Source: Lachnospiraceae bacterium XPB1003 (lineage in GTDB: Bacteria; Bacillota; Clostridia; Lachnospirales; Lachnospiraceae). From it: a stretch of 64,000 nucleotides of DNA. The DNA lies in assembly GCA_900102065.1 (NCBI GenBank), contig FMVK01000012.1:1-64000 (forward strand), in the 5' to 3' direction. Position 1 is the first letter of the stretch, and the number at the start of each line of letters is the position of its first letter. The position numbers and the translations under genes are program-made. The notes under the pieces were generated by a model. The model worked only from the letters and a program-made list of their open reading frames with translations, did no database searches and had not been told where the DNA came from. Shown here one piece after another: positions 16,042-24,472 of the stretch.

Positions 16042-19000
16042 ATGGATTTTCAAAAGCTTGTAGACAGCATGACAGCCATGACCTGTGTGGTCTCGGTAGA
16101 AGTACTTCCTGACGGAAAGGCCGGTAAATACCGTATCGTAACAGGTAACAGAGCGTATATCGATTCTATTGAGAATCCTGCCCCGGGCACAAAGATGCTC
16201 ACGGATGTTTTTGTTCCGAATTCCGAATATACTAATTATCTTACCAGGGATCTTAATTTCGAGGATTTCTGTTATCGTTCTGCAGTTGAAAAGAAATGTC
16301 TCCATTCCTATGCGCATCCGGACAGGATGCCGGTGTGGTTTAATATGCTGTTCATACCGCTGGATTCAGAGGGGGATGATCTGCATTACTGTCTGTATAT
16401 GATGGAGATCAATTTTGAGCAGGATACCGAGAATATGTCCAATATCTCTTCGGGTACTGCTACTTCTGTTCTGGATACCTGTATACGTCTCAGGGGAACC
16501 AATGATTTCAAAGCGACGATGAAGGACGTGTTGAAAGGAATTCGTGACCTTTGCGAGGCCGAACACTGTTGTATTCTGATCATGAACGATATGGAACGCA
16601 GCTGTTCTGTTCTGGGCGAAGCTTTTGCCGATAATTCAAAGTTGCTTCCGATGGAACACTATATCAATGACGATTTCTATGATATCGCTGAATCCTGGGC
16701 AGGAACCATTGCCGGCAGTAACTGTCTGATCGCCAAGAACGAACAGGATATGGAAGTGGTTAAAGAAAGAAATCCCGTATGGTATGAATCACTTACAGCC
16801 GCAGGTGCTTATAACATCGTTCTCTTCCCTTTAAAATCACGAAATCAGCTGATGGGTTATATGTGGGCCCTGAATTTTAATTCCGAGAGATCTGCCAAGA
16901 TAAAGGAAACACTTGAGGTAACTACGTTTATCATCGGTTCGGAGATCGGAAATTATTTTCTTGTAGACAGGCTGAAGATGCTCAGTTCCAAGGACCTGCT
17001 CACAGGAGTCATGAACCGTAATGAGATGAACAACTATGTTGACAGACTCTGTCATGCTGAGGAAAAAGAGCAGACAACGGTCGGCGTAATTTTTTCGGAT
17101 GTTAACGGTTTGAAAGAAGTAAATGACATGGAAGGACATAATGCAGGCGACAGACTGCTCAAGAATGCTGCCAATGCCCTTAGAGAAGTGTTTGATGAAA
17201 AAGATATCTTCCGTGCAGGCGGAGATGAATTTTCCATTATTCTTACCGGAATAGATCAGACTGAACTTGATACGAAGATCGAAGCCATACGAAAGGCTTG
17301 TGAAAAATACGGAAACGTAGTATTTGCCATTGGAGGTGCCATCGAGGAAGACAGCAGGAATGTCAGGATGGCATTGCGCAAGGCTGATGAGAACATGTAC
17401 GAGGACAAACGCCTTTACTACGAGAAGCATCCGGAAAAAATGAATGAAAAAAGGCATAGGGCCAAAACGGAAGAGGAACTGGATGAGAAATTCCGTGAAC
17501 GCACATATTTCCGTGAGATGAACTATGACCGGCTTACCGGACTGCCGAGTATGACTTACTTCTTTAGGCAGGCAGAGATAGGGCGTAAGAGCATGCATGA
17601 GCGGCAGATAGCGTCCGTGCTGGTATATATTAATCTTAGCGGTCTTCGTTACTTCAACAAGCGTTACGGTTTTGCGGAAGGCGACGCACTGATAAAGGAA
17701 TTTGCAACACTTTTGGGTTCGCTATTCGGTGAGGAGAACTGCAGCCGTTTCGGTCAGGATCATTTTGCGCTCTATGCCGAAGAGAACGGAGTTGAACAGA
17801 AGCTTAAAAAACTGTTCAAGGAAACAAAAAGGATCAATAGCGGTCGATCCCTTCCGGTACGTGCAGGTATATATAAGGATTCCATGGGACTGGTGGAAGT
17901 GTCTCTTGCCTGTGACCGCGCGAAATACGCATGTAACATAAAAAAGGATGATTCAAACTCCACCTTCAACTACTACGATGACAGGATGCTCTCCCGTGAG
18001 ATCAACCGTCAGTACATCGTGGATAACCTTGACCGCGCCATAGCGGAGAACTGGGTGCGTCCTTTCTACCAGCCCATAGTACGCGCCATCAATGGAAAAG
18101 TCTGTGATGAGGAAGCGCTTGCAAGATGGATCGATCCGGAGAAGGGAATGTTATCACCTGCGGATTTCATACCGATCCTGGAGGATACAAAGCTTATCTA
18201 CAAGGTGGATCTGCATATTTTGGACGTTATTCTGGAACGTATCAAAAAGCAGCAGGAAAAGGGAATCCCTACAGTTCCGATTTCCCTCAATTTATCCCGT
18301 ACCGATTTTGAAACATGCGATATCGTGGAAGAGATCAACAACCGTTTCTTAGCTTCCGGTGTATCAAAAGATATGATCACAGTTGAGATAACGGAAAGTG
18401 TGGTTGGTGAGAATTTCAATTACATGAAGGAACAGGTGGAGCGTTTCCAGAAACTGGGATTCAAGGTATGGATGGATGACTTCGGAAGCGGCTATTCTTC
18501 GCTGGATCTGTTACAGGAGATGCAGTTTGATCTGATCAAGTTCGATATGCGTTTCATGCGTCAGTTTGATACAACACCCAAGTCCAGGGTGATACTCAGC
18601 GAACTGATGCGCATGGCACAGAGTCTTGGTATGGAGACTGTCTGCGAAGGTGTGGAAACTGCGGAACAGGCAGCATTCCTAAGAGAGATAGGATGCACCA
18701 AGCTGCAGGGATATCATTTCTGTAAGCCCATACCTATTGAGGAGATTTGGAGCAGGTTTGAAGCCGGAAGCGGAAGGGGATTTGAGGATCCCGATGAAGC
18801 TGATTATCAGAAAATAGTCGGCGCCATCAACATGTATGATCTGAGTTCGATATCAGGCGATATTAACGAAAGAGAAGAACAATACTTCGACACCATGCCG
18901 ATGGCTGCAATTGAATATGATAAAAAAATGATCAGGGTTGTCAGATGTAATAAAGCCTATCAGAAATTTATCATGCGCTTTTTCGGTATTGACAGATTAG

Positions 19001-20028
19001 GAGAGGAAGACGCACTGGAGTATATCAACAAAACAGGAGGAGGCGAGTTTGCGGCTGCAATAGAACGCTGCGATAACGAAGGGGGACGCGTACTCCTGGA
19101 AGAGAGGCTGAAAGACGGTACAGTGATAAAGACCATGATCCGAAGAGTTGCGGATAATCCGATCAATGCTGTATCCGCCTATGTTGTTGCTGTGCTTGAT
19201 ATAACGGCTGAGCATGAGGAGACTCTCAGCTTCGCAAGTGTAGCAGAGGCGCTGTCTTCAGACTACATTTATCTGTATCATGTTGATATGGATACAGAAG
19301 AGTTCGTGGAATATACGGCAGACGGAAGCGGAAGAGGACTTACACAGGAACGCCGTGGCAATGATTTCTTCGCGGAAAGCCACAGGGATATAGAGAAGGT
19401 GATATATGAAGCGGACAGGGAGTCGATGCTGGAGGCCTTTACCAGGGAAAATATAGTTCAGGCTCTTAATGAGCAGGGATCGTTCAATTTTACATACCGT
19501 CTGATGATTAAAGGGGTACCAACCTACGTGAATATGAAGCTTGCAAGAATGAATGGTGATGATAAGCATATTGTCATAGGTATCAACAACGTTGACAGCC
19601 AGATGCGCCAGCAGGAGATACTGGAACGTCTGAAGGAAGAACAGATTACTTATTCCAGGATATCGGCACTGATGGGCAATTTTATCGCGATATATACCGT
19701 GGATCCCGAAAACGGCAATTATATGCAGTACAGTGCAACGAAGGAATTCTCGGATCTGAATACGTCCAAAGTAGGAATGGATTTCTTTGCGGATTCTATC
19801 AGGGACAGTATTGGTGTTATCCACCCGGAGGATCTGGATTATCTTAAGAAAAATCTTACTAAGGAAAAGATACTTAACAGGACGCAGAATGGAGAAGTTT
19901 TCAAGTTGCATTACCGCTTAATGTTAAACAAAGAACCCGTGAAGATAACACTAAGAGCCGGAATGGTTCAGGAAAAAGACGGACCGCAGCTTATAGTAGG
20001 TGTGGGACGTTCAAGCGAAGAAGCGTGA
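16042..20028 (+). CDS. Multidomain c-di-GMP protein: GAF - GGDEF - degenerate GGDEF - EAL - PAS-like repeats
   Basis: A 1328-residue cytoplasmic protein. Order: an N-terminal region (1-135), a GAF-like domain (about 140-305), a GGDEF domain (about 315-460) with intact AGGDEF at about 392-397, a second GGDEF-fold domain (about 490-650) with the site changed to GQDHF, an EAL domain (about 655-905) and three PAS-like modules (about 945-1328), the last two near-duplicates. The EAL domain keeps EAL, the Asn in SLNLS, Glu in VEITE, the DDFGSG loop, Lys in IKFD and Glu in CEGVE, so it should be an active phosphodiesterase. It may therefore both make and break c-di-GMP, with GAF and PAS inputs. I start at ATG 16042 behind GGGGGGA; ATG 16027 is possible. 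No membrane segments. Confidence 0.92.
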   Translation: MDFQKLVDSMTAMTCVVSVEVLPDGKAGKYRIVTGNRAYIDSIENPAPGTKMLTDVFVPNSEYTNYLTRDLNFEDFCYRSAVEKKCLHSYAHPDRMPVWFNMLFIPLDSEGDDLHYCLYMMEINFEQDTENMSNISSGTATSVLDTCIRLRGTNDFKATMKDVLKGIRDLCEAEHCCILIMNDMERSCSVLGEAFADNSKLLPMEHYINDDFYDIAESWAGTIAGSNCLIAKNEQDMEVVKERNPVWYESLTAAGAYNIVLFPLKSRNQLMGYMWALNFNSERSAKIKETLEVTTFIIGSEIGNYFLVDRLKMLSSKDLLTGVMNRNEMNNYVDRLCHAEEKEQTTVGVIFSDVNGLKEVNDMEGHNAGDRLLKNAANALREVFDEKDIFRAGGDEFSIILTGIDQTELDTKIEAIRKACEKYGNVVFAIGGAIEEDSRNVRMALRKADENMYEDKRLYYEKHPEKMNEKRHRAKTEEELDEKFRERTYFREMNYDRLTGLPSMTYFFRQAEIGRKSMHERQIASVLVYINLSGLRYFNKRYGFAEGDALIKEFATLLGSLFGEENCSRFGQDHFALYAEENGVEQKLKKLFKETKRINSGRSLPVRAGIYKDSMGLVEVSLACDRAKYACNIKKDDSNSTFNYYDDRMLSREINRQYIVDNLDRAIAENWVRPFYQPIVRAINGKVCDEEALARWIDPEKGMLSPADFIPILEDTKLIYKVDLHILDVILERIKKQQEKGIPTVPISLNLSRTDFETCDIVEEINNRFLASGVSKDMITVEITESVVGENFNYMKEQVERFQKLGFKVWMDDFGSGYSSLDLLQEMQFDLIKFDMRFMRQFDTTPKSRVILSELMRMAQSLGMETVCEGVETAEQAAFLREIGCTKLQGYHFCKPIPIEEIWSRFEAGSGRGFEDPDEADYQKIVGAINMYDLSSISGDINEREEQYFDTMPMAAIEYDKKMIRVVRCNKAYQKFIMRFFGIDRLGEEDALEYINKTGGGEFAAAIERCDNEGGRVLLEERLKDGTVIKTMIRRVADNPINAVSAYVVAVLDITAEHEETLSFASVAEALSSDYIYLYHVDMDTEEFVEYTADGSGRGLTQERRGNDFFAESHRDIEKVIYEADRESMLEAFTRENIVQALNEQGSFNFTYRLMIKGVPTYVNMKLARMNGDDKHIVIGINNVDSQMRQQEILERLKEEQITYSRISALMGNFIAIYTVDPENGNYMQYSATKEFSDLNTSKVGMDFFADSIRDSIGVIHPEDLDYLKKNLTKEKILNRTQNGEVFKLHYRLMLNKEPVKITLRAGMVQEKDGPQLIVGVGRSSEEA

Positions 20029-20041
20029 TGATACAAACAAC

Positions 20042-20072
20042 AAAGGCACCGTTAATGAACGGTGCTTTTATT
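20042..20072 (+). terminator. Terminator after the GGDEF/EAL gene
   Basis: Stem 20042-20053 with 20058-20069 (one G-T pair), loop AATG, followed by ATTGTTTTATT. It resembles the terminator at 11964-11993. Confidence 0.85.
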
Positions 20073-20100
20073 GTTTTATTATCCGGAAAGCATAGGTTGA

Positions 20101-20109
20101 TGATATAAT
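20101..20109 (+). promoter_or_regulatory. Extended -10 promoter of the PrsW-like gene
   Basis: TGATATAAT, again with no clear -35 box. Confidence 0.45.
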
Positions 20110-20168
20110 CAGAATGTCTGTGTTTTATTCTGAAGAGAAAACATGATATACGGAAAGGAAGAAGATCT

Positions 20169-20993
20169 ATGATATTGCTTATTATATTGGTGATTCTGGC
20201 GATAATCCCCGGTGTGGTATTGTTGCTTATCTCCGGAAAAATGGACAGGGTAGACAAGGAATCTCCGGGGATCATCGTATCCATACTTCTGATGGAGATA
20301 CCTTTTATAATTGCGGCGGCGCTCCTGGAAGGTATTTTTGATGACTTTATCATGGGAGAGCTTCTTGGATTTGATGAAGCGAATCTTATAGGGATCATAA
20401 TCAGATGTTTCCTTATCATCGGGCCGGCGGAGGAATTCTGCAAAATGATGGGAGCGAAGATCCCTACATGGAAGAGTCCTCAGTTTAACTGCAAGTATGA
20501 CGGTATCATTTACTGCACTACTTCTGCCATGTGCTTTGCCATAATCGAAAACATTCTGTATGTCGCCACGTCACAGTCATTTGTTACTGCCATATTCAGA
20601 GCGTTTATGTCTGTACCGGGGCATTTCATGTTCGGTGTTTGTATGGGCATATTCTACAGCCGTGCCAAGATCGCTGATGTAAAGGGTGATGTGGCCGGCA
20701 GGAAGAAGAATATGTGGATCGCACTCATTGTCCCCGCAGCGATCCACGGGTTATATGATACGCTCTGTTTTGCGGGAGTTCCGTTGGCACTGATGGCGGA
20801 GAGTGCGGAAAGTACGGGAGAGATCCTTGCTTCAGCAGGATTGATGATCATCCTTTTGGGAGCTCTGTTCTTGCTTATCGTAGGAATATATGTATTTCTG
20901 TTCATTACACTGAGAAAGGAATCCAAGGGAGATTATTTCTTTGCACCGCCCATGCCGGGCTGGGTGCCGGAACGCCTCAGAAAGAAGAAGTAA
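20169..20993 (+). CDS. PrsW-family intramembrane protease
   Basis: A 274-residue polytopic membrane protein with the conserved PrsW motifs: EExxK (AEEFCKMM), Glu in FAIIENILYV, His in VPGHFMFGVCMG, and a late HGLYDT. PrsW cleaves the RsiW anti-sigma factor in Bacillus; here no such substrate is nearby. About seven or eight membrane segments are expected. The C-terminus is a short cytoplasmic tail ending in KKK. GGAAAGGAAG lies before ATG 20169. It is the last gene before the rpsB promoter. Confidence 0.88.
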   Translation: MILLIILVILAIIPGVVLLLISGKMDRVDKESPGIIVSILLMEIPFIIAAALLEGIFDDFIMGELLGFDEANLIGIIIRCFLIIGPAEEFCKMMGAKIPTWKSPQFNCKYDGIIYCTTSAMCFAIIENILYVATSQSFVTAIFRAFMSVPGHFMFGVCMGIFYSRAKIADVKGDVAGRKKNMWIALIVPAAIHGLYDTLCFAGVPLALMAESAESTGEILASAGLMIILLGALFLLIVGIYVFLFITLRKESKGDYFFAPPMPGWVPERLRKKK

Positions 20994-21001
20994 ATTACCC
21001 C

Positions 21002-21030
21002 TTGCATCACGAAAAGGGTAATGATAAAAT
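21002..21030 (+). promoter_or_regulatory. Promoter of rpsB-tsf
   Basis: TTGCAT (21002-21007), 17-base spacer, TG-A-TAAAAT (21025-21030). The start near 21037 gives a leader of about 100 bases. Confidence 0.75.
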
Positions 21031-21051
21031 ACGAACGTTGCGTAAAAATCA

Positions 21052-21110
21052 TGCGCGGACGGGAGTGCCCCGTACCGTAAGGTGCCCGGGAAAACGGGTT
21101 AGACCGCGCA
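21052..21110 (+). ncRNA. Structured leader RNA upstream of rpsB (candidate ribosomal-protein autoregulatory element)
   Basis: TGCGCGG (21052-21058) pairs with CCGCGCA (21104-21110), enclosing three hairpins: ACGGG/CCCGT (21059-21063 with 21069-21073), ACC/GGT closed by a GTAA tetraloop (21074-21083), and CCCG/CGGG (21085-21088 with 21095-21098). The fold is a compact four-way junction that ends 17 bases before the AGGT ribosome site. There is no T-run, so control would be at translation rather than termination. Pairing was done by eye. Confidence 0.55.
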
Positions 21111-21135
21111 GTAGACAAACCACGGAGGTAACAAA

Positions 21136-21888
21136 ATGAGTGTTATTTCAATGAAGCAGCTGCTGGAGGCCGGTGTTCACTTCGGACATCAGACCAGAAG
21201 ATGGAACCCTAAGATGAAGCCTTATATCTTCACCGAGAGAAACGGGATCCACATCATCGATCTGCAGAAGACAGTAGGCATGATCGACAACGCTTACAAC
21301 GTAATATCAGATATTGCGGCACAGGGCGGTACAGTTCTTTTCGTAGGAACAAAGAAGCAGGCTCAGGAAGCTATCAAGTCTGAGGCGGCTCGTTGCGGAA
21401 TGTACTATGTAAATGAGAGATGGCTCGGCGGTATGCTGACCAACTTCAAGACCATCAAGTCCCGTATCAAGAGACTTAACGAGATCGTTAAGATGAGCGA
21501 AGACGGAACATTTGATGTGCTTCCCAAGAAGGAAGTTATCGAGCTTAAGAAGGAATGGGATAAGCTTGAGAAGAACATCGGCGGTATCAAGACAATGGAT
21601 CGCATCCCTGATGCAATCTTCGTTGTAGATCCCAAGAAGGAGCACATCTGTATTCAGGAGGCTCATTCACTCGGAATCACTCTCGTAGGTATCTGCGATA
21701 CAAACTGCGATCCCGGCGAGCTTGATTACGTGATCCCCGGTAACGATGATGCTATCCGTGCCGTTAAGCTTATCGTAGCTAAGATGGCAGACGCTGTTAT
21801 CGAAGGCAGACAGGGCGAGGAAATCTCACCTGAGGAAGCTGAGAGCGCTGCAGCAGAAGCTGAGGAAGCTAAGAACGGAGAGGTTTAA
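21136..21888 (+). CDS. rpsB: 30S ribosomal protein S2
   Basis: A 250-residue S2, recognisable from [42 protein letters not shown] and [19 protein letters not shown] motifs. CGGAGGT precedes ATG 21136. The C-terminus is an acidic Ala/Glu-rich tail. Codon use is strongly biased, as expected for a highly expressed gene. It is followed by tsf after a hairpin that looks like a partial terminator, the classic rpsB-tsf pair. Confidence 0.98.
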   Translation: MSVISMKQLLEAGVHFGHQTRRWNPKMKPYIFTERNGIHIIDLQKTVGMIDNAYNVISDIAAQGGTVLFVGTKKQAQEAIKSEAARCGMYYVNERWLGGMLTNFKTIKSRIKRLNEIVKMSEDGTFDVLPKKEVIELKKEWDKLEKNIGGIKTMDRIPDAIFVVDPKKEHICIQEAHSLGITLVGICDTNCDPGELDYVIPGNDDAIRAVKLIVAKMADAVIEGRQGEEISPEEAESAAAEAEEAKNGEV

Positions 21889-21915
21889 TTAACCGTTCAT
21901 TCATAAGAACATCAG

Positions 21916-21948
21916 ATATGCCGCCTGATATTCAAGCGGCATATTTTT
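21916..21948 (+). terminator. Hairpin terminator/attenuator between rpsB and tsf
   Basis: Nine-base-pair perfect stem ATATGCCGC/GCGGCATAT (21916-21924 with 21936-21944), 11-base loop, five T residues. It would lower tsf transcription relative to rpsB unless tsf has its own promoter; I see none convincing. Confidence 0.75.
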
Positions 21949-21995
21949 AAAGAAACGTATATCAGAATAAAATATAAGAAAGGAAGATCATAATT

Positions 21996-23087
21996 ATGGC
22001 AGCTATTACAGCAGCAATGGTTAAAGAGTTACGTGAGACAACAGGCGCAGGCATGATGGAATGCAAGAAGGCGCTTAATGAAAAAGACGGAGATATGGAA
22101 GGCGCTATCCAGTGGCTCAAGGAGCACGGCGCTGTTAAGGCAGAGAAGAAGGCAAGCCGTATCGCAGCTGAAGGTCTTTGCGCAGTAGCAGTTTCTGCTG
22201 ACGGTAAGACTGCAGCAGTAGTTGAGGTTAACTCCGAGACTGACTTCGTTGCTAAGAACGAGAAGTTCCAGACCTACGTTAAGAAGGTAGCTAATCAGGC
22301 TCTTGCAACAAGCGCAGCTGATCTTGAGGCTTTCCTTGAGGAGAAGGATATCGATGATGCGTCCAAGACTGTTAAGGAAGAGCTTACAGATATGGTAGCA
22401 GTTATCGGTGAGAAGCTTGATATCAGAAGATTCAAGAAGCTTACAACAGAAGGTACTATCGTTTCATACGTACACGGCGGCGGTAAGATCGCAGTTCTCG
22501 TTGAGGGAACAGGTGCTGAAGGCGATGCTGTTAACGAGGCTCTTAAGAATGTAGCTCTTCAGGTTGCTTCCATGAATCCTCAGTACATCAGCAGAGAAGA
22601 TATCTCAGCTGAGGAGCAGGAGAAGATCAAGAACACTGTTATCGAGAGCTCTCTTAATGATGCATTCTCACTTCCCAAGCCCATCCTTAACAAGCTTCTT
22701 GATAAGGCTGTTAACGATAAGGTATGGAGTGCAGAGGATATTGCTGCATACGAAGAGCAGAAGAATAATAAGTTCCTTCCTAACTTCATTTCCGCAGAAG
22801 GTAAGCAGCAGCTTGCTAACCTTGCAGTAGCTGACAAGGCTGCCATCTCCGGTGAGAAGATGTTCGCAGGTGCTGTTGACGGTCGTGTATCCAAGCAGAT
22901 CAAGGAGACAACTCTTCTTGAACAGACATATGTTAAGGCTGAGGATGGAAAGCAGAGCGTTAAGGCTTACCTCGCTTCCGTATCCAAGGATCTTGTTATC
23001 AAGACTATGGTTCGTTTCGAGACCGGCGAAGGTATCGAGAAGAAGCATGAGAACTTTGCAGAAGAAGTTGCAAAGCAGATGCAGTAA
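21996..23087 (+). CDS. tsf: Elongation factor Ts, enlarged form
   Basis: A 363-residue EF-Ts, the nucleotide exchange factor of EF-Tu. The N-terminal module is standard (VKELRETTGAGMMECKKAL), as are the core motifs (VVEVNSETDFVAKNEKF and VALQVASMNPQY). Most bacterial EF-Ts proteins are about 280-310 residues; here about 60 extra residues lie between the AEEQEKIKNT helix and the RVSKQIKETTLLEQ segment (roughly residues 220-300). Whether this replaces or adds to the coiled-coil module cannot be decided by eye. Codon use is highly biased. AGGAAG stands before ATG 21996. Confidence 0.96.
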   Translation: MAAITAAMVKELRETTGAGMMECKKALNEKDGDMEGAIQWLKEHGAVKAEKKASRIAAEGLCAVAVSADGKTAAVVEVNSETDFVAKNEKFQTYVKKVANQALATSAADLEAFLEEKDIDDASKTVKEELTDMVAVIGEKLDIRRFKKLTTEGTIVSYVHGGGKIAVLVEGTGAEGDAVNEALKNVALQVASMNPQYISREDISAEEQEKIKNTVIESSLNDAFSLPKPILNKLLDKAVNDKVWSAEDIAAYEEQKNNKFLPNFISAEGKQQLANLAVADKAAISGEKMFAGAVDGRVSKQIKETTLLEQTYVKAEDGKQSVKAYLASVSKDLVIKTMVRFETGEGIEKKHENFAEEVAKQMQ

Positions 23088-23109
23088 TCTGTACTACAAA
23101 AAATATAAT

Positions 23110-23145
23110 AATGCCGCGGAGGAGTTTTCTTCTGCGGCATTTTTT
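23110..23145 (+). terminator. Terminator of rpsB-tsf
   Basis: Fourteen-pair stem with G-T pairs (23110-23123 with 23128-23141), tetraloop, T-run. Confidence 0.9.
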
Positions 23146-23412
23146 ATGCGATAACGATCTGATTCCGCAATATCATTCCTGTATGAAATAGTTCGTGCTC
23201 GGTGATTGCAGGATATCGAAAGCTGTAAGTCATATTTTTCTCATTTTGTAAAGTACCACATAGTCGTTCTAAATTGATGTCAACCGCACCATATTGAGGT
23301 TGACCATGAGCGATGTTACGTAACCTTGACAGAGCCGGAACTAAAGCAGACAATAGGGTTTGCGCCTTTTATTGCGCGCGTATAATTTTGGTGTTTTTGA
23401 AAGGCTATAGAA
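23146..23412. other. Intergenic stretch between tsf and the deacetylase gene
   Basis: No convincing gene. On the minus strand a 69-codon open frame (23353-23144) begins with TTG, has no ribosome site and a stop just upstream; it uses CAA for Gln, unlike the neighbouring genes, and matches no family I know. It may be a decayed remnant. The right end holds the promoter of the next gene. Confidence 0.5.
23359..23386 (+). promoter_or_regulatory. Probable promoter of the polysaccharide deacetylase gene
   Basis: TTTGCG (23359-23364), 16-base spacer, TATAAT (23381-23386). A second possibility is TTGACA (23326-23331), 17 bases, GACAAT (23349-23354). Confidence 0.5.
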
Positions 23413-24447
23413 TTGGAAATGGAAGTTAACTCCGAAGTAAAAACAGAGAGGGGAACAACAGTAAACAGACGTGATCCGGTTGCAAGACGCAAGAGGATAC
23501 GTCGTCTTAAGATGCTTATTGTAGCGATAGGTTCGGTACTTGTTATCATGCCTACCGTTTTATCTCTTATTGCGCTTATGCAGATCCGTACCATAGACAG
23601 AAGGCTTGGTGAGACTCAGAGCGTTCTTATAGAGATCGCAGGACGTCTGGAAACGGTATCGGCACCTCAGGCCGCAGAATCGGAAGACATGCTTGAAGCA
23701 GATTCTGAAGAAGAGGAAGTAACTGTGTCTCAGGATATGCTTTTATCCGGCGGCCCCGCTTATGGAACTCTGAATGCGGATGAGAATGTGATAGATGATT
23801 CTGTTTATTATGATGAGAGCATAAAGAAGGTTTGTCTTACATTCGATGACGGTCCCAGCGAGCATACAGATGAGATACTTGATATCCTTGCGGAATATGA
23901 TGTTAAGGCTACATTCTTTGTGACAGGTCACGAAGGAATGGAGGACAGATACAGACGTATAGCCTGCGAGGGACATACTCTCGGTATGCATTCCTGGTCT
24001 CACGATTATACGGAGTTATATGCAGATGTTGATGCTTTCGCAGAAGACTTTGAGAAGCTTCACTCATATCTTTATGATGTGACCGGAGTGGACAGCAGAT
24101 TTTTCAGATTCCCCGGTGGCAGCAGCAACAGAGTAAGCAAGGTACCTATCACCTATTATATCGACTATCTTGATGATGGCGGTTATTCATATTTTGACTG
24201 GAATGCATCCGCAGAGGATGCGGTTAAGGGAACAAAGAGTTCCGACCAGATCGTTAAGGAAGTACTCTCGCAGATAGAGAGCAGAGATACGGATACGATC
24301 GTGGTGCTGATGCATGATGCTCCTGGCAGACAGACAACAGTCGATGCACTGCCTGAAATAATAGAGGGAATACAGGCTATGGATAACACGGTTATTGTGC
24401 CTATAACCGATAAGGTTAAGCCTGTAAGGCACGTTGAGGAGCAATAA
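23413..24447 (+). CDS. Membrane-anchored polysaccharide deacetylase (NodB homology, PgdA-like)
   Basis: A 344-residue protein with a basic cytoplasmic N-terminus, one membrane segment (about 34-56) and an extracellular NodB domain (about 135-335). All five carbohydrate esterase family 4 motifs are seen: TFDDGPS (metal and base Asp), HSWSHD (HxxxH), RFFRFPGG, a DWNASAED segment and VLMHDA. It would deacetylate a cell-surface amino-sugar polymer, most likely peptidoglycan. Start TTG 23413 has GAAAGG eight bases upstream; ATG 23419 is the alternative. It separates tsf from the bactofilin gene and has only 25 bases to the latter, so the two may be co-transcribed. Confidence 0.88.
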   Translation: MEMEVNSEVKTERGTTVNRRDPVARRKRIRRLKMLIVAIGSVLVIMPTVLSLIALMQIRTIDRRLGETQSVLIEIAGRLETVSAPQAAESEDMLEADSEEEEVTVSQDMLLSGGPAYGTLNADENVIDDSVYYDESIKKVCLTFDDGPSEHTDEILDILAEYDVKATFFVTGHEGMEDRYRRIACEGHTLGMHSWSHDYTELYADVDAFAEDFEKLHSYLYDVTGVDSRFFRFPGGSSNRVSKVPITYYIDYLDDGGYSYFDWNASAEDAVKGTKSSDQIVKEVLSQIESRDTDTIVVLMHDAPGRQTTVDALPEIIEGIQAMDNTVIVPITDKVKPVRHVEEQ

Positions 24448-24472
24448 AAATACTACAAGGGAGAGGTAAAGC

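Noticed and set aside
20994-21022. Hairpin ATTACCC/GGGTAAT as a terminator after the PrsW gene
   Set aside because: No T-run follows, and the pairing covers the -35 and spacer of the rpsB promoter, so it is more likely incidental.
23144-23353. Minus-strand 69-codon open frame between tsf and the deacetylase gene
   Set aside because: TTG start without ribosome site, stop codon shortly upstream, codon use unlike neighbours, no family match. Recorded only as possible remnant.
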